64,000 bases of DNA from SIG622 sp045652245 (GTDB lineage Bacteria > Bacillota > Clostridia > Oscillospirales > CAG-382): the NCBI GenBank assembly GCA_045652245.1, contig JAZRTY010000033.1:220624-284623 (forward strand), given 5' to 3'. The position numbers were made by a program, and so were the translations under genes. Every line of letters begins with the position of its first letter. Within the stretch, counting starts at the first letter, position 1. The notes beneath the pieces were generated by a model. That model had not been told where the DNA came from and did not search any database. It saw only the letters and a list, made by a program, of their open reading frames with translations. Shown piece after piece: positions 32,981-41,440 of this stretch.

Positions 32981-34786
32981 TTATTCAGCATCAGAAGCTT
33001 CTTCAGCAGCTTCTGAACCTGCCTTTGCTGCTTCAAGTGCTGCCTTTTCGGCTTCTGCCTGAGCTTTAGCTTCTTCTTCAGCATCTATTGCAAGATTTCT
33101 TGCTTCAGCAAAGTTATAGAAGTCTCCACCGATTCTGTGAGTGATGAATCTTGCGAAATCACCAATGCTATAAACATCATTAAGCTCATCCATAAGAGCT
33201 TCAACAGTTGCATCGAAATCACCGTTGCCGGAAATCAAATCAGCGTAATACTTGTACGCAGCAGCATGAGCATTTGCAAGGACAACGTCATACTTTTCTT
33301 CAAGTACAGGATTGAAGCCTGCAAGAGCACCGAGAGTAGAATCAAGGTTCTGAAGCTTCTGAGCTTCAAATTCCCACGGCTCGCCTTCCTGTCTGTACTT
33401 AATGTACTTGTTACCGGTATAGTTATTATTCATAGCATAACCACAGTCATTTATAACACTGATAGTACCGTTGCCGTCATTCTCGTCAACCATGAAGTAG
33501 TGAACATTCTCAACACCCCACTGCAAAAGGTTTGCAAGCTCGGGATTAATGTTAAACTCCTTGATAAGCTCCATAGCTTTTGCTCTGTTTGTGGATTTTG
33601 AGCTTACAGCAAAAACACCTGAAAGTGCGTTGGCATTTGTGAGCTTAGGGGTCTTATAAATTACAGTTCTGTATTTTCTGCCGTCTTGTTCCTCCCAGAG
33701 TGAAGGAGCTTCAATTGTACCTTCGCGAATCTGAACAGCATATCTTGCATTGGGATTAATCTCGTCGGGAATATAGCCGGCTTTCTTAAATCTGTTGATA
33801 GTTCTGTAATGCGAAAGGAAGCCTTCGTCCGCATAAAGAGAAGTAATTGTAGTCGGTACATACTTTTCGCCGGGCTGCATATAAACACCGAGCGGCGAGC
33901 CTTCGGAAGAGAAGAACTCATAATTTGCAGGAGCTGTTGCTCTGTTTAACGGAATTACATAAGGCTCGTTAGCCTTGATAACAGAAAGGAAGCCCTCAAG
34001 GTCATCAAAATCCTTAACTGTGTCAACATTGAATCCGTACTTGTCACAAAGCTCTGCATCAAATACAAAATACTCGTAAGCACCGATAGCACCGTTTACG
34101 GGAATACCATAGGTCACACCTGTACCGAGCTTTGCAGCCTCAAGATATGTAGGATAAATGTAAGACTTGAGTATTTTTGCATCAAGGCTCAAAAATTCAT
34201 CAAGAGGAGCAAGCTTATTCGCATTTGCATATTCTCTGTATTTACTGTAATCGTTAAATACTATAATGTCAATCTGAGGCTTTTCAAGGAATACATCGCC
34301 GTCAGCAATAAGCTGATCAAGCTCGTCATCAAGTGTAACTTCCTTTTCCGGTTCCTTGCCTTCCTCGCCTTCAGCAGCATCTTCTTCGGATGCTTCCTCA
34401 TCAGAAGCTTCTTCAGCATCCTTTACTTCCTCGTCAGCAGCATCGGCAACATCTTCTTCAGCCTCTGCATCCTCAAGTGCAGCTTCCTCAATAGCAAGAA
34501 TTGTATCTTCAATTGTCTGCCAGTACTCTTCTTCTTTTAAGTAGTTAATCTTAACCTTAGTTTTTAAAGACTTAAGAGTATACTCGTTAATCGCAAGCTG
34601 AACAGCCTTTGCCTGCTCATCAGTTGTCTCATCCTCAGTAACAATAAACATGTTAAGAGTAACAACCTGACTCTTATTTTCCTTTTCTTCAGTTTCGTCC
34701 TCTTTTTCGCCACAGCCTGTTGTAATTACGGCTGTAACAAGCATTGCAAAGCAAAGAATTAACGAAAGTAACTTCTTGATTTTCAT
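32981..34786 (-). CDS. Extracellular solute-binding lipoprotein (ABC importer type)
   Basis: A 601-residue family-1-like solute-binding protein: signal peptide with lipobox TTGC (lipidated C25), then a two-lobed binding fold with YGIPVNGAIGAYEYFVFD and late features such as RAKAMELIKEFN. Two Glu/Ala/Asp-rich stretches, one at about 98-150 and one at the C-terminus, interrupt or extend the fold; these are unusual. No permease or ATPase gene is nearby, so the transporter is elsewhere or the protein is an orphan receptor. Ligand (sugar or oligopeptide) is unknown. Confidence 0.88.
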   Translation of the reverse strand: MKIKKLLSLILCFAMLVTAVITTGCGEKEDETEEKENKSQVVTLNMFIVTEDETTDEQAKAVQLAINEYTLKSLKTKVKINYLKEEEYWQTIEDTILAIEEAALEDAEAEEDVADAADEEVKDAEEASDEEASEEDAAEGEEGKEPEKEVTLDDELDQLIADGDVFLEKPQIDIIVFNDYSKYREYANANKLAPLDEFLSLDAKILKSYIYPTYLEAAKLGTGVTYGIPVNGAIGAYEYFVFDAELCDKYGFNVDTVKDFDDLEGFLSVIKANEPYVIPLNRATAPANYEFFSSEGSPLGVYMQPGEKYVPTTITSLYADEGFLSHYRTINRFKKAGYIPDEINPNARYAVQIREGTIEAPSLWEEQDGRKYRTVIYKTPKLTNANALSGVFAVSSKSTNRAKAMELIKEFNINPELANLLQWGVENVHYFMVDENDGNGTISVINDCGYAMNNNYTGNKYIKYRQEGEPWEFEAQKLQNLDSTLGALAGFNPVLEEKYDVVLANAHAAAYKYYADLISGNGDFDATVEALMDELNDVYSIGDFARFITHRIGGDFYNFAEARNLAIDAEEEAKAQAEAEKAALEAAKAGSEAAEEASDAE

Positions 34787-34977
34787 TTTAAGCTCCTCCT
34801 AAAAATCGCAATAATTATACAACTAAATATTTTACAGCAAATCTGACATTTTGTCAATAGCAGCAAATTCAATTCGTCAATTTGACGATAAAATCAAAGC
34901 TTTTTAGTGCAACACGCACAATGAATTAAACAACTTAGACTAACAGCTGCCACTTTTTTATTTGAAAATACCGAAAA

Positions 34978-35508
34978 TCAGTCATTATTAAGAATACCGC
35001 ACTGTACCAAATCAAGATATTCGGTAAAAAGCTTGCCCTTATCCTCAAGCATATCGTAGTCATGCTGGCGAAGCACCTCATATATCGCAACAGCAACCGA
35101 GTTTGAAAGATTAAGACTGCGCAGGTTTTCAAGCATCGGAATTCTTACACACTTGTCAAGATTATCCCGTAAAATGTTTTCCGGTATACCTGCCGACTCT
35201 TTCCCGAAAATCAGATAGCAGTTGTCCGGATACTGTACTTTTGCAAACCCCTTTGGTGCCTTTGTGGTAAAGTAAAAGAAATTACCACCCTTGTTCTGTT
35301 CGTAGAATTCCACGATATTTTTATACCTTTTTACTCCAAGATACGGCCAGTAATCAAGCCCTGCACGTTTTAAATGCTTGTCGTTTATTTCAAAGCCGAG
35401 TGGCTCAATAAGATGAAGCTGCGCACCTGTACAGGCACAGGTTCTTGCAATATTTCCTACATTCGGGGCAATCTCAGGCTCAAGTAAAACTATATGTAGA
35501 TTCTTCAT
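34978..35508 (-). CDS. trmL: tRNA (cytidine(34)-2'-O)-methyltransferase TrmL
   Basis: A 176-residue SPOUT methyltransferase. LLEPEIAPNVGNIARTCACTGA opens the knot fold; FGKESAGIPE (motif 2) and CVRIPMLENLRSLNLSNSVA (motif 3) form the SAM knot. It 2'-O-methylates the wobble base of tRNA-Leu species, which fits the tRNA-Leu(CAA) gene found elsewhere in this window. It starts three bases from the upstream LUD gene and is probably co-transcribed. Confidence 0.93.
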   Translation of the reverse strand: MKNLHIVLLEPEIAPNVGNIARTCACTGAQLHLIEPLGFEINDKHLKRAGLDYWPYLGVKRYKNIVEFYEQNKGGNFFYFTTKAPKGFAKVQYPDNCYLIFGKESAGIPENILRDNLDKCVRIPMLENLRSLNLSNSVAVAIYEVLRQHDYDMLEDKGKLFTEYLDLVQCGILNND

Positions 35509-35511
35509 TTA

Positions 35512-36153
35512 TCAATAACCCAGTTCCTGCGCAACAAGTATTACCTTTACCCTGCCGGGAATTCTTTGACGGCTCATAATAACAGTATCACAGCAGATTC
35601 TGCTTTGTACTTTACAGTCACAGCACGAGCCGTTTTTTGTGCAGGGGTTATCAATGCCGAGCCTTACACAGTTAGCAGGTGCCGCAATATCCTTAACTCT
35701 TTGCTTTGCAGCAGCTATGTCCTTTACAATCTTGTTATAGCCTGCAACAACAATTACCGAGTCGGGACCAAAAAGCATCGCAGAAACCCTGTTAGCATTT
35801 CCGTCAACATTGTACAGCTCGCCATCTTCGGTAACTGCATTAGTCGAGGTAAGAAACACATCGGCAGTTAAAGACTTTTTCATTACTTCAGTTACCCCTC
35901 CGGGTGATAGCGACTTGTCGTATCTGTCAAAGAAGTTGTAATCTCCACTTCTGAGCAACTCAATTACCGACAATTCATTAAGTGTTGCCGAGCCACCAAC
36001 GCCTACAGATGCGCCTTTTGGAATAAGCTCCTTTATAAGCGCTATTGCTTCCTGCGCTGTGTCGACACAAAATGGCATAAAATTATTATTCTCAAGTGCC
36101 GCTGCAATTTTTTTCATTTTAATTCTGATAATTTCAAGTTTATTTTTATCCAA
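35512..36153 (-). CDS. LUD-domain protein (LutC/YkgG-like)
   Basis: A 213-residue protein of the lactate-utilisation domain family: VGVGGSATLNELSVIELL and FLTSTNAVTEDGELYNVDG, with the NAVTEDG motif typical of LUD proteins, and a Cys-rich segment CTKNGSCCDCKVQSRICC late in the chain that is common in the stand-alone DUF162 type. Start is TTG at 36153 after GGAGG. Lactate genes lutA/lutB are absent, so the role is unknown. Confidence 0.88.
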   Translation of the reverse strand: MDKNKLEIIRIKMKKIAAALENNNFMPFCVDTAQEAIALIKELIPKGASVGVGGSATLNELSVIELLRSGDYNFFDRYDKSLSPGGVTEVMKKSLTADVFLTSTNAVTEDGELYNVDGNANRVSAMLFGPDSVIVVAGYNKIVKDIAAAKQRVKDIAAPANCVRLGIDNPCTKNGSCCDCKVQSRICCDTVIMSRQRIPGRVKVILVAQELGY

Positions 36154-36260
36154 AATTTCCGTTCCTCCGTAAATAAAAACCATATACTTTTATTATACTA
36201 CTATGTGCTGTGAATTTCTACATTTAAATGTTAAGAATAACAAACTTACGCAAACCGTCT

Positions 36261-37190
36261 TTATTTTGTCCTGCCCGTATCGAATCTTATCTTCGCTTTA
36301 ACTGCAGGTCCGTCATCATATTCCGAAAGCACACCTATTGCAAAAAAATTATTATCCGAATCGTATAGCCGACACCTGTTTTCAATACGGAATATATCTC
36401 TTGAAATGCTTGCTTTTTTAAGATATATTTCCAGTCCGTTTTTACACAGTTTTGAATAAAACTCCGAAAGCCTAACTATCGGCAGATGATAAAATGAAGC
36501 TTCTGTCGGAATTAGATACTGCATAATAGCGTCGGTATCAGATTTTTCGGAAAGTGATATAAGTGTTTCAAGTGTTACTGAATTTTCCTTGTTAAATTCT
36601 CCACAAACAGTTCTTTCAAGCGAAAAAAGCGTAGCACCACACCCAAGTGCATTCCCTATATCCTCGGCAAGAGTCCTTATATATGTACCCTTTGAAACTG
36701 AAAATTCAAAGTAATAGTCGGTATCAGAAAGCTTCGACAGCATTTTTGATGAATAAACTGTTATTTCTCTTGCCTGTCTTTCAATCGTCTTACCCTCACG
36801 TGCAAGCTCATAAAGCTTTTTGCCGTCAACCTTGATAGCCGAATACATCGGCGGTACCTGTTGTAATTTGCCAACAAAGCTCTCGCCGACTTTTTTTACT
36901 TCCATTTCAGTTGGAAGCGTATCTGAAGTTGAAATAATATTCCCTGTAATGTCTCCGGTGTCGGTGACAGTGCCGAATCTTACTCCTGCAATATAGGTTT
37001 TATCATGCTCCATAATAATTTCCTGTGCAGAGCACGCATTACCGACAAGCACAGGCAGAACTCCGGTTGCCATAGGGTCAAGTGTACCTGCATGACCTAC
37101 TCTTTTTGTGCCGACAATTTTTCGCATCTTAAAAACGATATCGTGTGATGTCATACCACCCGGTTTATAAATATTAAAAATTCCGTTCAT
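36261..37190 (-). CDS. truB: tRNA pseudouridine(55) synthase TruB
   Basis: A 309-residue enzyme. GHAGTLDPMATGVLPV contains the catalytic Asp (D38), YSAIKVDGKKLYELAREG and SKGTYIRTLAEDIG are conserved TruB motifs. It forms pseudouridine 55 in the T-loop of nearly all tRNAs. GAGGTG precedes the ATG. The usual neighbours infB, rbfA and ribF are absent here. Confidence 0.96.
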   Translation of the reverse strand: MNGIFNIYKPGGMTSHDIVFKMRKIVGTKRVGHAGTLDPMATGVLPVLVGNACSAQEIIMEHDKTYIAGVRFGTVTDTGDITGNIISTSDTLPTEMEVKKVGESFVGKLQQVPPMYSAIKVDGKKLYELAREGKTIERQAREITVYSSKMLSKLSDTDYYFEFSVSKGTYIRTLAEDIGNALGCGATLFSLERTVCGEFNKENSVTLETLISLSEKSDTDAIMQYLIPTEASFYHLPIVRLSEFYSKLCKNGLEIYLKKASISRDIFRIENRCRLYDSDNNFFAIGVLSEYDDGPAVKAKIRFDTGRTK

Positions 37191-37326
37191 AAATTCACCT
37201 CGATTGATCCAATACCGAATATTTTATCATATTTTTTAAGTTTTTTCAATACAAATACAGAAAACAGAAAAATAATTTTGTTAACATATAATTCACACTA
37301 AAGGCTCAATTTTCACAAAAAAACTA

Positions 37327-37355
37327 TTGAAATTTCTGTTAAAACATGGTATTAT
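37327..37355 (+). promoter_or_regulatory. Promoter of asd
   Basis: TTGAAA (37327-37332), 17-base spacer, TATTAT (37350-37355), 124 bases before the start codon; the leader contains no lysine-riboswitch signature that I can see. Confidence 0.65.
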
Positions 37356-37478
37356 AATAAATCATTAAATATTTCTTCAAGTATTACGAAACTATTAAAT
37401 CGGCTGTAAATATGGCTTGCTTTAATATTTTCATAGTCTTTGGAGACGTAATTTTGTACTTTCAGGAGGATTTTTACT

Positions 37479-38564
37479 ATGACAAAATTAAGAGCCGGTA
37501 TCATCGGCGCAACAGGTATGGTTGGTCAGCGTTTTATCACATTACTTGCTGAACATCCTATGTTTGAAATTACAGTTCTTGCAGCAAGTGCAAGAAGTGC
37601 AGGAAAAACTTACGAGGAAGCACTCGGCGGCAGATGGAAGCTTGAAGTTCCACTTCCAGAAAAGGTTGCTAAAATGACAGTTTACGATGCAACAGGTGAT
37701 ATTGAAAAAATATGTTCAATGTGTGATTTCACATTCTGCGCTGTTGATATGAAGAAAGACGAAATCAGAGCTCTTGAAGAAGCATACGCAAAGCACGAAA
37801 CACCTGTAGTTTCCAACAACTCAGCTCACAGATGGACAGATGATGTTCCTATGGTTGTTCCGGAAATCAACCCCGAACATCTTGATGTAATTGCAGCTCA
37901 GAGAGCACGTCTTGGCACAAAGACAGGCTTTATTGCCGTAAAGCCTAACTGTTCAATCCAGAGCTATGTTCCGATGCTCACTCCCCTTTTAAAATACGGA
38001 ATTGAGCAGGTAATCGTTACAACATATCAGGCAATTTCCGGTGCCGGAAAAACCTTTAACGAATGGCCTGAAATGATTGATAACCTCATTCCTTACATTG
38101 GTGGCGAAGAAGAAAAGAGCGAAAAAGAGCCTCTCAGACTCTGGGGTAAGGTTGAAAACGGTAAAATCGTTCCTATGGAAGATATTACTATTTCAGCACA
38201 GTGCTACAGGGTTCCTGTTACGAACGGACACACTGCGGCAGTATTTGTAAAGTTCAAGAACAAGCCCACAAAGGAACAAATCCTTGCTGACTGGAAGAGC
38301 TTTAAGGGCGAAGCACAGACACTTTCTCTCCCGAGCGCTCCCGAGCAGTTCATTACATATTTTGAAGAAGATAACCGTCCTCAGATTAAGGATGAACGTG
38401 ATATTTACGGTGGTATGGGTATTACTGCAGGCAGACTCCGCGAAGACACAATTTTTGACTACAAGTTTGTCGGTATGTCCCACAACACTCTCAGAGGTGC
38501 TGCAGGTGGTGCTGTTCTTATCGCAGAGCTTCTTGCTAAGAAGGGCTACATTACAGCTAAGTAA
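37479..38564 (+). CDS. asd: Aspartate-semialdehyde dehydrogenase, archaeal/fungal type
   Basis: A 361-residue NADP-dependent enzyme of the Lys/Met/Thr and diaminopimelate pathway. GATGMVGQRF binds the cofactor, VKPNCSIQSY carries catalytic C158, and GTNGHT-equivalent VTNGHTAAV lies in the C-terminal domain. Size and the PNCS motif place it with the archaeal/fungal-like branch rather than the E. coli-like one. CAGGAGG precedes the ATG. It is monocistronic. Confidence 0.95.
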   Translation: MTKLRAGIIGATGMVGQRFITLLAEHPMFEITVLAASARSAGKTYEEALGGRWKLEVPLPEKVAKMTVYDATGDIEKICSMCDFTFCAVDMKKDEIRALEEAYAKHETPVVSNNSAHRWTDDVPMVVPEINPEHLDVIAAQRARLGTKTGFIAVKPNCSIQSYVPMLTPLLKYGIEQVIVTTYQAISGAGKTFNEWPEMIDNLIPYIGGEEEKSEKEPLRLWGKVENGKIVPMEDITISAQCYRVPVTNGHTAAVFVKFKNKPTKEQILADWKSFKGEAQTLSLPSAPEQFITYFEEDNRPQIKDERDIYGGMGITAGRLREDTIFDYKFVGMSHNTLRGAAGGAVLIAELLAKKGYITAK

Positions 38565-38585
38565 TTTTCAAAAAAAACAAAGATG

Positions 38586-38621
38586 TGGAACTGTTGCTTT
38601 TTGTGACAGTTCCATTTTTTT
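38586..38621 (+). terminator. Terminator after asd
   Basis: TGGAACTGT (38586-38594) pairs with ACAGTTCCA (38606-38614), then T7. Confidence 0.88.
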
Positions 38622-38691
38622 GCAAATACTTGACATTTTCAATATAAACAATTATAATTAAAGAAAAAACAAAAAATTCGGAAGGTTATTT

Positions 38692-39471
38692 ATGAAAAAC
38701 ACTTTTATTGGTTTATTATTACCTCTGATTGGTACTACACTTGGCTCTGCCTGTGTTTTCTTTATGAAAAACAAAATGTCGCTCTTTGTCGAAAAGTTGC
38801 TTCAGGGTTTTGCGGGTGGAGTTATGGTGGCTGCGTCTGTTTGGAGCTTACTTGTTCCTGCCATGGACAAGTCAGAGCATTTGGGAAAATTTGCCTTTTT
38901 GCCTGCAGTCATCGGGTTCCTGCTGGGTATTGCCTTTTTACTTATTCTTGACAAGGTAATCCCACATCTTCACGCGCAGGGTACAGAATGCGAAGGTCCG
39001 AAATGCAATCTCGGTAAATCGACAATGTTATTTTTCTCGGTTGCGCTTCATAATCTACCCGAGGGTATGGCAATCGGTGTTGTTTATGCAGCTATCCTTT
39101 CGGGTGACAGCAGCATTACTGCAGCGTCTGCTCTTGCGCTTTCCTTTGGTATTGCAATTCAGAATTTTCCCGAGGGTGCGATAATTTCCATGCCTTTAAA
39201 GTCAGCCGGCAACTCTAAAGGAAAGTCATTTGCTTTAGGCTTTTTGTCGGGTGTTATAGAGCCTCTCGGAGCGATTATCACCATTCTTGCAGCGCCTCTT
39301 GTCATTCCGATTCTCCCGTATCTGTTAGCCTTTGCTGCAGGTGCTATGATTTATGTTGTGGTAGAGGAGTTGATTCCCGAAATGTCAATCGGCTCTCATT
39401 CAAATGTAGGTACTATTGCCTTTTCAATCGGATTTGCACTTATGATGGCACTTGATGTTGCGCTTGGATAA
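38692..39471 (+). CDS. ZIP-family metal transporter
   Basis: A 259-residue protein with about eight membrane helices. The metal-site helices are visible: VALHNLPEGMAIGV (helix 4, His-Asn-Pro-Glu) and IAIQNFPEGAIIS (helix 5, Gln-Asn-x-Pro-Glu), plus EELIPEM near the end. ZIP proteins import Zn2+, Fe2+ or Mn2+. A short His/Cys-containing cytoplasmic loop (IPHLHAQGTECEGPKCN) may bind metal. GGAAGG precedes the ATG. Confidence 0.94.
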   Translation: MKNTFIGLLLPLIGTTLGSACVFFMKNKMSLFVEKLLQGFAGGVMVAASVWSLLVPAMDKSEHLGKFAFLPAVIGFLLGIAFLLILDKVIPHLHAQGTECEGPKCNLGKSTMLFFSVALHNLPEGMAIGVVYAAILSGDSSITAASALALSFGIAIQNFPEGAIISMPLKSAGNSKGKSFALGFLSGVIEPLGAIITILAAPLVIPILPYLLAFAAGAMIYVVVEELIPEMSIGSHSNVGTIAFSIGFALMMALDVALG

Positions 39472-39490
39472 TTTGGATTATATAAATTTT

Positions 39491-39525
39491 CAGACGACCT
39501 ATCATTGATATGTCGTCTGTTTTAT
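39491..39525. terminator. Bidirectional terminator
   Basis: CAGACGAC (39491-39498) pairs with GTCGTCTG (39512-39519), flanked by T and A runs, between the convergent ZIP and spoIVB genes. Confidence 0.85.
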
Positions 39526-39527
39526 TT

Positions 39528-40697
39528 TTATTTTGAATTGTTCAGCATATTCTCAATAAATATCCCATATCCCTTTTGAGGATTATTGACAAGCACGTGA
39601 GTTACGGCACCGATAAGCTTTCCATCCTGTATTATAGGGCTGCCACTCATACCCTGAATTATACCACCTGTTCTTGAGAGTAGCTCATTGTCTGTGACGG
39701 TAAATATAAAGTTTTTTGTATCCTGATTGTTTCGATAAATTTTTGTTAGTTGTATTTTATATTTACCTATTTCGCTGTCACCGAGTGACGAGTATATATA
39801 TGCTTCTCCTTCGTGTACTTTTGTGCTTTCACCTATTTCAACAGCTTCACTAAAGGCACAGTCGGGTTTGAAATTGAGTCTTCCGAATACGCCTTCCTCT
39901 GTGTTGCTGTAAAGTTCCCCTTGTTTTATTGTCCCGAAGCTTCCTTTAATTTCGCCGGGCACGCCATCTATACCTTGTACAATATCAGTTACCGATATAT
40001 CAACCACAGTTCCTCGCAGCATCGGCATAAGACTTCCTGTATCTACGTCACAGATTCCGTGACCGAGTCCTCCGAATTCCCCTGTTTCGGGATTATAATA
40101 GGTTATTGTTCCTATCCCTGCTGTGCTGTCCCTTATCCACAGACCTGTCTTATATTTGCCATCAGAAAGCGAAACAAGAGGTATCAGGGTAGTAGTATAG
40201 TTTTTTCCGTCCCTTGAAAATTTAACTTCAAGACTGTTACCGTCGCTTTTATCAACCTTTTGTGCGATTTCCTCTACTGTATTTACGTCATTTCCATCAA
40301 TTTCATATATTACATCGCCTGTACGTATTCCGGACTTATATGCAGGATTTAAAATTCCTTCTGTACTTTCAATATCAGACATTCCGACAACTATTACGCC
40401 TTTTGTGAAAAATTTTACTCCGAAAACATCTCCACACGGTATAAGCTTTACCTGTGGCAGAACGTTTACTTTTATATCTTTAAGCGGAATTCCAAGCAGC
40501 TTTGCTGTACCCTCTCTGATTTCGCTTTCAGTAACTTGTACACCTGTTTCTTGTGCTCCTGCTTGTCTGCCTATTGATTTGGTTTCCGGAATTGCGTAAT
40601 CGGCAGCTCCCACAAGTACTGCAAAGACAATCGCCACAGAAACAAGTGTCGAGAGAAATATGCTATGCAGCTTTTTTCTTTTTATTTTATTTATCAT
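39528..40697 (-). CDS. spoIVB: SpoIVB peptidase (S55)
   Basis: A 389-residue secreted serine peptidase of the forespore that cleaves SpoIVFA to trigger pro-sigma-K processing in spore formers. One N-terminal membrane helix (about 11-31), a PDZ domain (about 100-175) and the S55 protease domain are present. Catalytic His (GGLGHGICD, H213) and Ser (QGMSGSPI, S351) are intact. The start at 40697 follows GGTGA; ATG 40709 abuts its only AGGA and is less likely. A sigma-G-like promoter lies upstream and sigG itself is in this window. Confidence 0.95.
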   Translation of the reverse strand: MINKIKRKKLHSIFLSTLVSVAIVFAVLVGAADYAIPETKSIGRQAGAQETGVQVTESEIREGTAKLLGIPLKDIKVNVLPQVKLIPCGDVFGVKFFTKGVIVVGMSDIESTEGILNPAYKSGIRTGDVIYEIDGNDVNTVEEIAQKVDKSDGNSLEVKFSRDGKNYTTTLIPLVSLSDGKYKTGLWIRDSTAGIGTITYYNPETGEFGGLGHGICDVDTGSLMPMLRGTVVDISVTDIVQGIDGVPGEIKGSFGTIKQGELYSNTEEGVFGRLNFKPDCAFSEAVEIGESTKVHEGEAYIYSSLGDSEIGKYKIQLTKIYRNNQDTKNFIFTVTDNELLSRTGGIIQGMSGSPIIQDGKLIGAVTHVLVNNPQKGYGIFIENMLNNSK

Positions 40698-40734
40698 TTT
40701 CTTCACCATTCCTAAATTTTTTTGACGCCTCTTT

Positions 40735-40764
40735 TACTATGTACTTATAGGATTTTTTTATGTG
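40735..40764 (-). promoter_or_regulatory. Candidate sigma-G promoter of spoIVB
   Basis: On the minus strand CACATA (40759-40764) and CATAGTA (40735-40741) with 17-base spacing resemble the Bacillus sigma-G boxes (TGMATA / CATNNTA). Confidence 0.45.
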
Positions 40765-40840
40765 ATGAAAATAATAATTTTTGTGGTAACTTTTATTTCT
40801 TTTTTTATTTTTTCTTTTTTTAATAAATTTATTCAAATAT

Positions 40841-40874
40841 AAAAAATACAGTAGATTTCTCTACTGTATTTTTT
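40841..40874. terminator. Terminator after the Cys-domain lipoprotein gene
   Basis: AAAAAATACAGTAGA pairs with TCTACTGTATTTTTT across a short loop; works on both strands. Confidence 0.85.
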
Positions 40875-40876
40875 CT

Positions 40877-41431
40877 TTAATTGTTTGGTTTACATTCGGT
40901 ACACGGAAGAATATCATTAAAATAAAGCTCCTTTGCCGATGTAAAAAAACTCTTCTGTTCCGTTTGTGTTTGCAATAGTTTTTCGCAATCGGTTCTATGA
41001 TACTCCTGTGTCCCGTTTATCACGACATAAATATCGTTATAGGGCTTTAATTTTTCTTGCTCTGTATTTTCCCGGTTTTCCTGTGTTACCTGTACTTCTT
41101 GAATTTCAGGTACTTCTTGTGAATTTTGTGTTTGCTGAATTTCCTGATTTTCCTCCGTAATATCAGGTACATTTTCCCTCAGTGCTGTTTCTGCCTTTAC
41201 GGGCTTTTCTGTATCAGAATTTTCTTTTTCATTATTGGTTATGTCTTTATCAGAAGTATTCTCAAAGATATCAGAAATGTCATTTTCAACCTGCTCATCT
41301 CGGTTTTCAAGAATAATCTGAAGCTCAGCTTCTGAATTTACGTCGGTTATTACCCCGCTGCCACCACAGGAAACGAGAAGAACAGAAACAAGCAAAACCG
41401 GGACAAATTTAATAAATTTTATGTTTCTCAT
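40877..41431 (-). CDS. Lipoprotein with Ada-like Cys/His domain
   Basis: A 184-residue lipoprotein: signal peptide with lipobox VSCG (C22), a long low-complexity Glu/Asn/Gln linker (about 30-125) and a C-terminal compact domain YVVINGTQEYHRTDCEKL...ELYFNDILPCTECKP. The pattern Y-H-x-x-x-C then P-C-x-x-C matches Ada-like zinc-site domains found at the tail of many Firmicute surface and nuclease proteins. It follows dnaE by nine bases, so may be co-transcribed. Function unknown. Confidence 0.82.
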   Translation of the reverse strand: MRNIKFIKFVPVLLVSVLLVSCGGSGVITDVNSEAELQIILENRDEQVENDISDIFENTSDKDITNNEKENSDTEKPVKAETALRENVPDITEENQEIQQTQNSQEVPEIQEVQVTQENRENTEQEKLKPYNDIYVVINGTQEYHRTDCEKLLQTQTEQKSFFTSAKELYFNDILPCTECKPNN

Positions 41432-41440
41432 ATGTCACCT

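Noticed and set aside
37356..37478. Lysine riboswitch upstream of asd
   Set aside because: The region is too short and lacks the conserved lysine-aptamer motifs.
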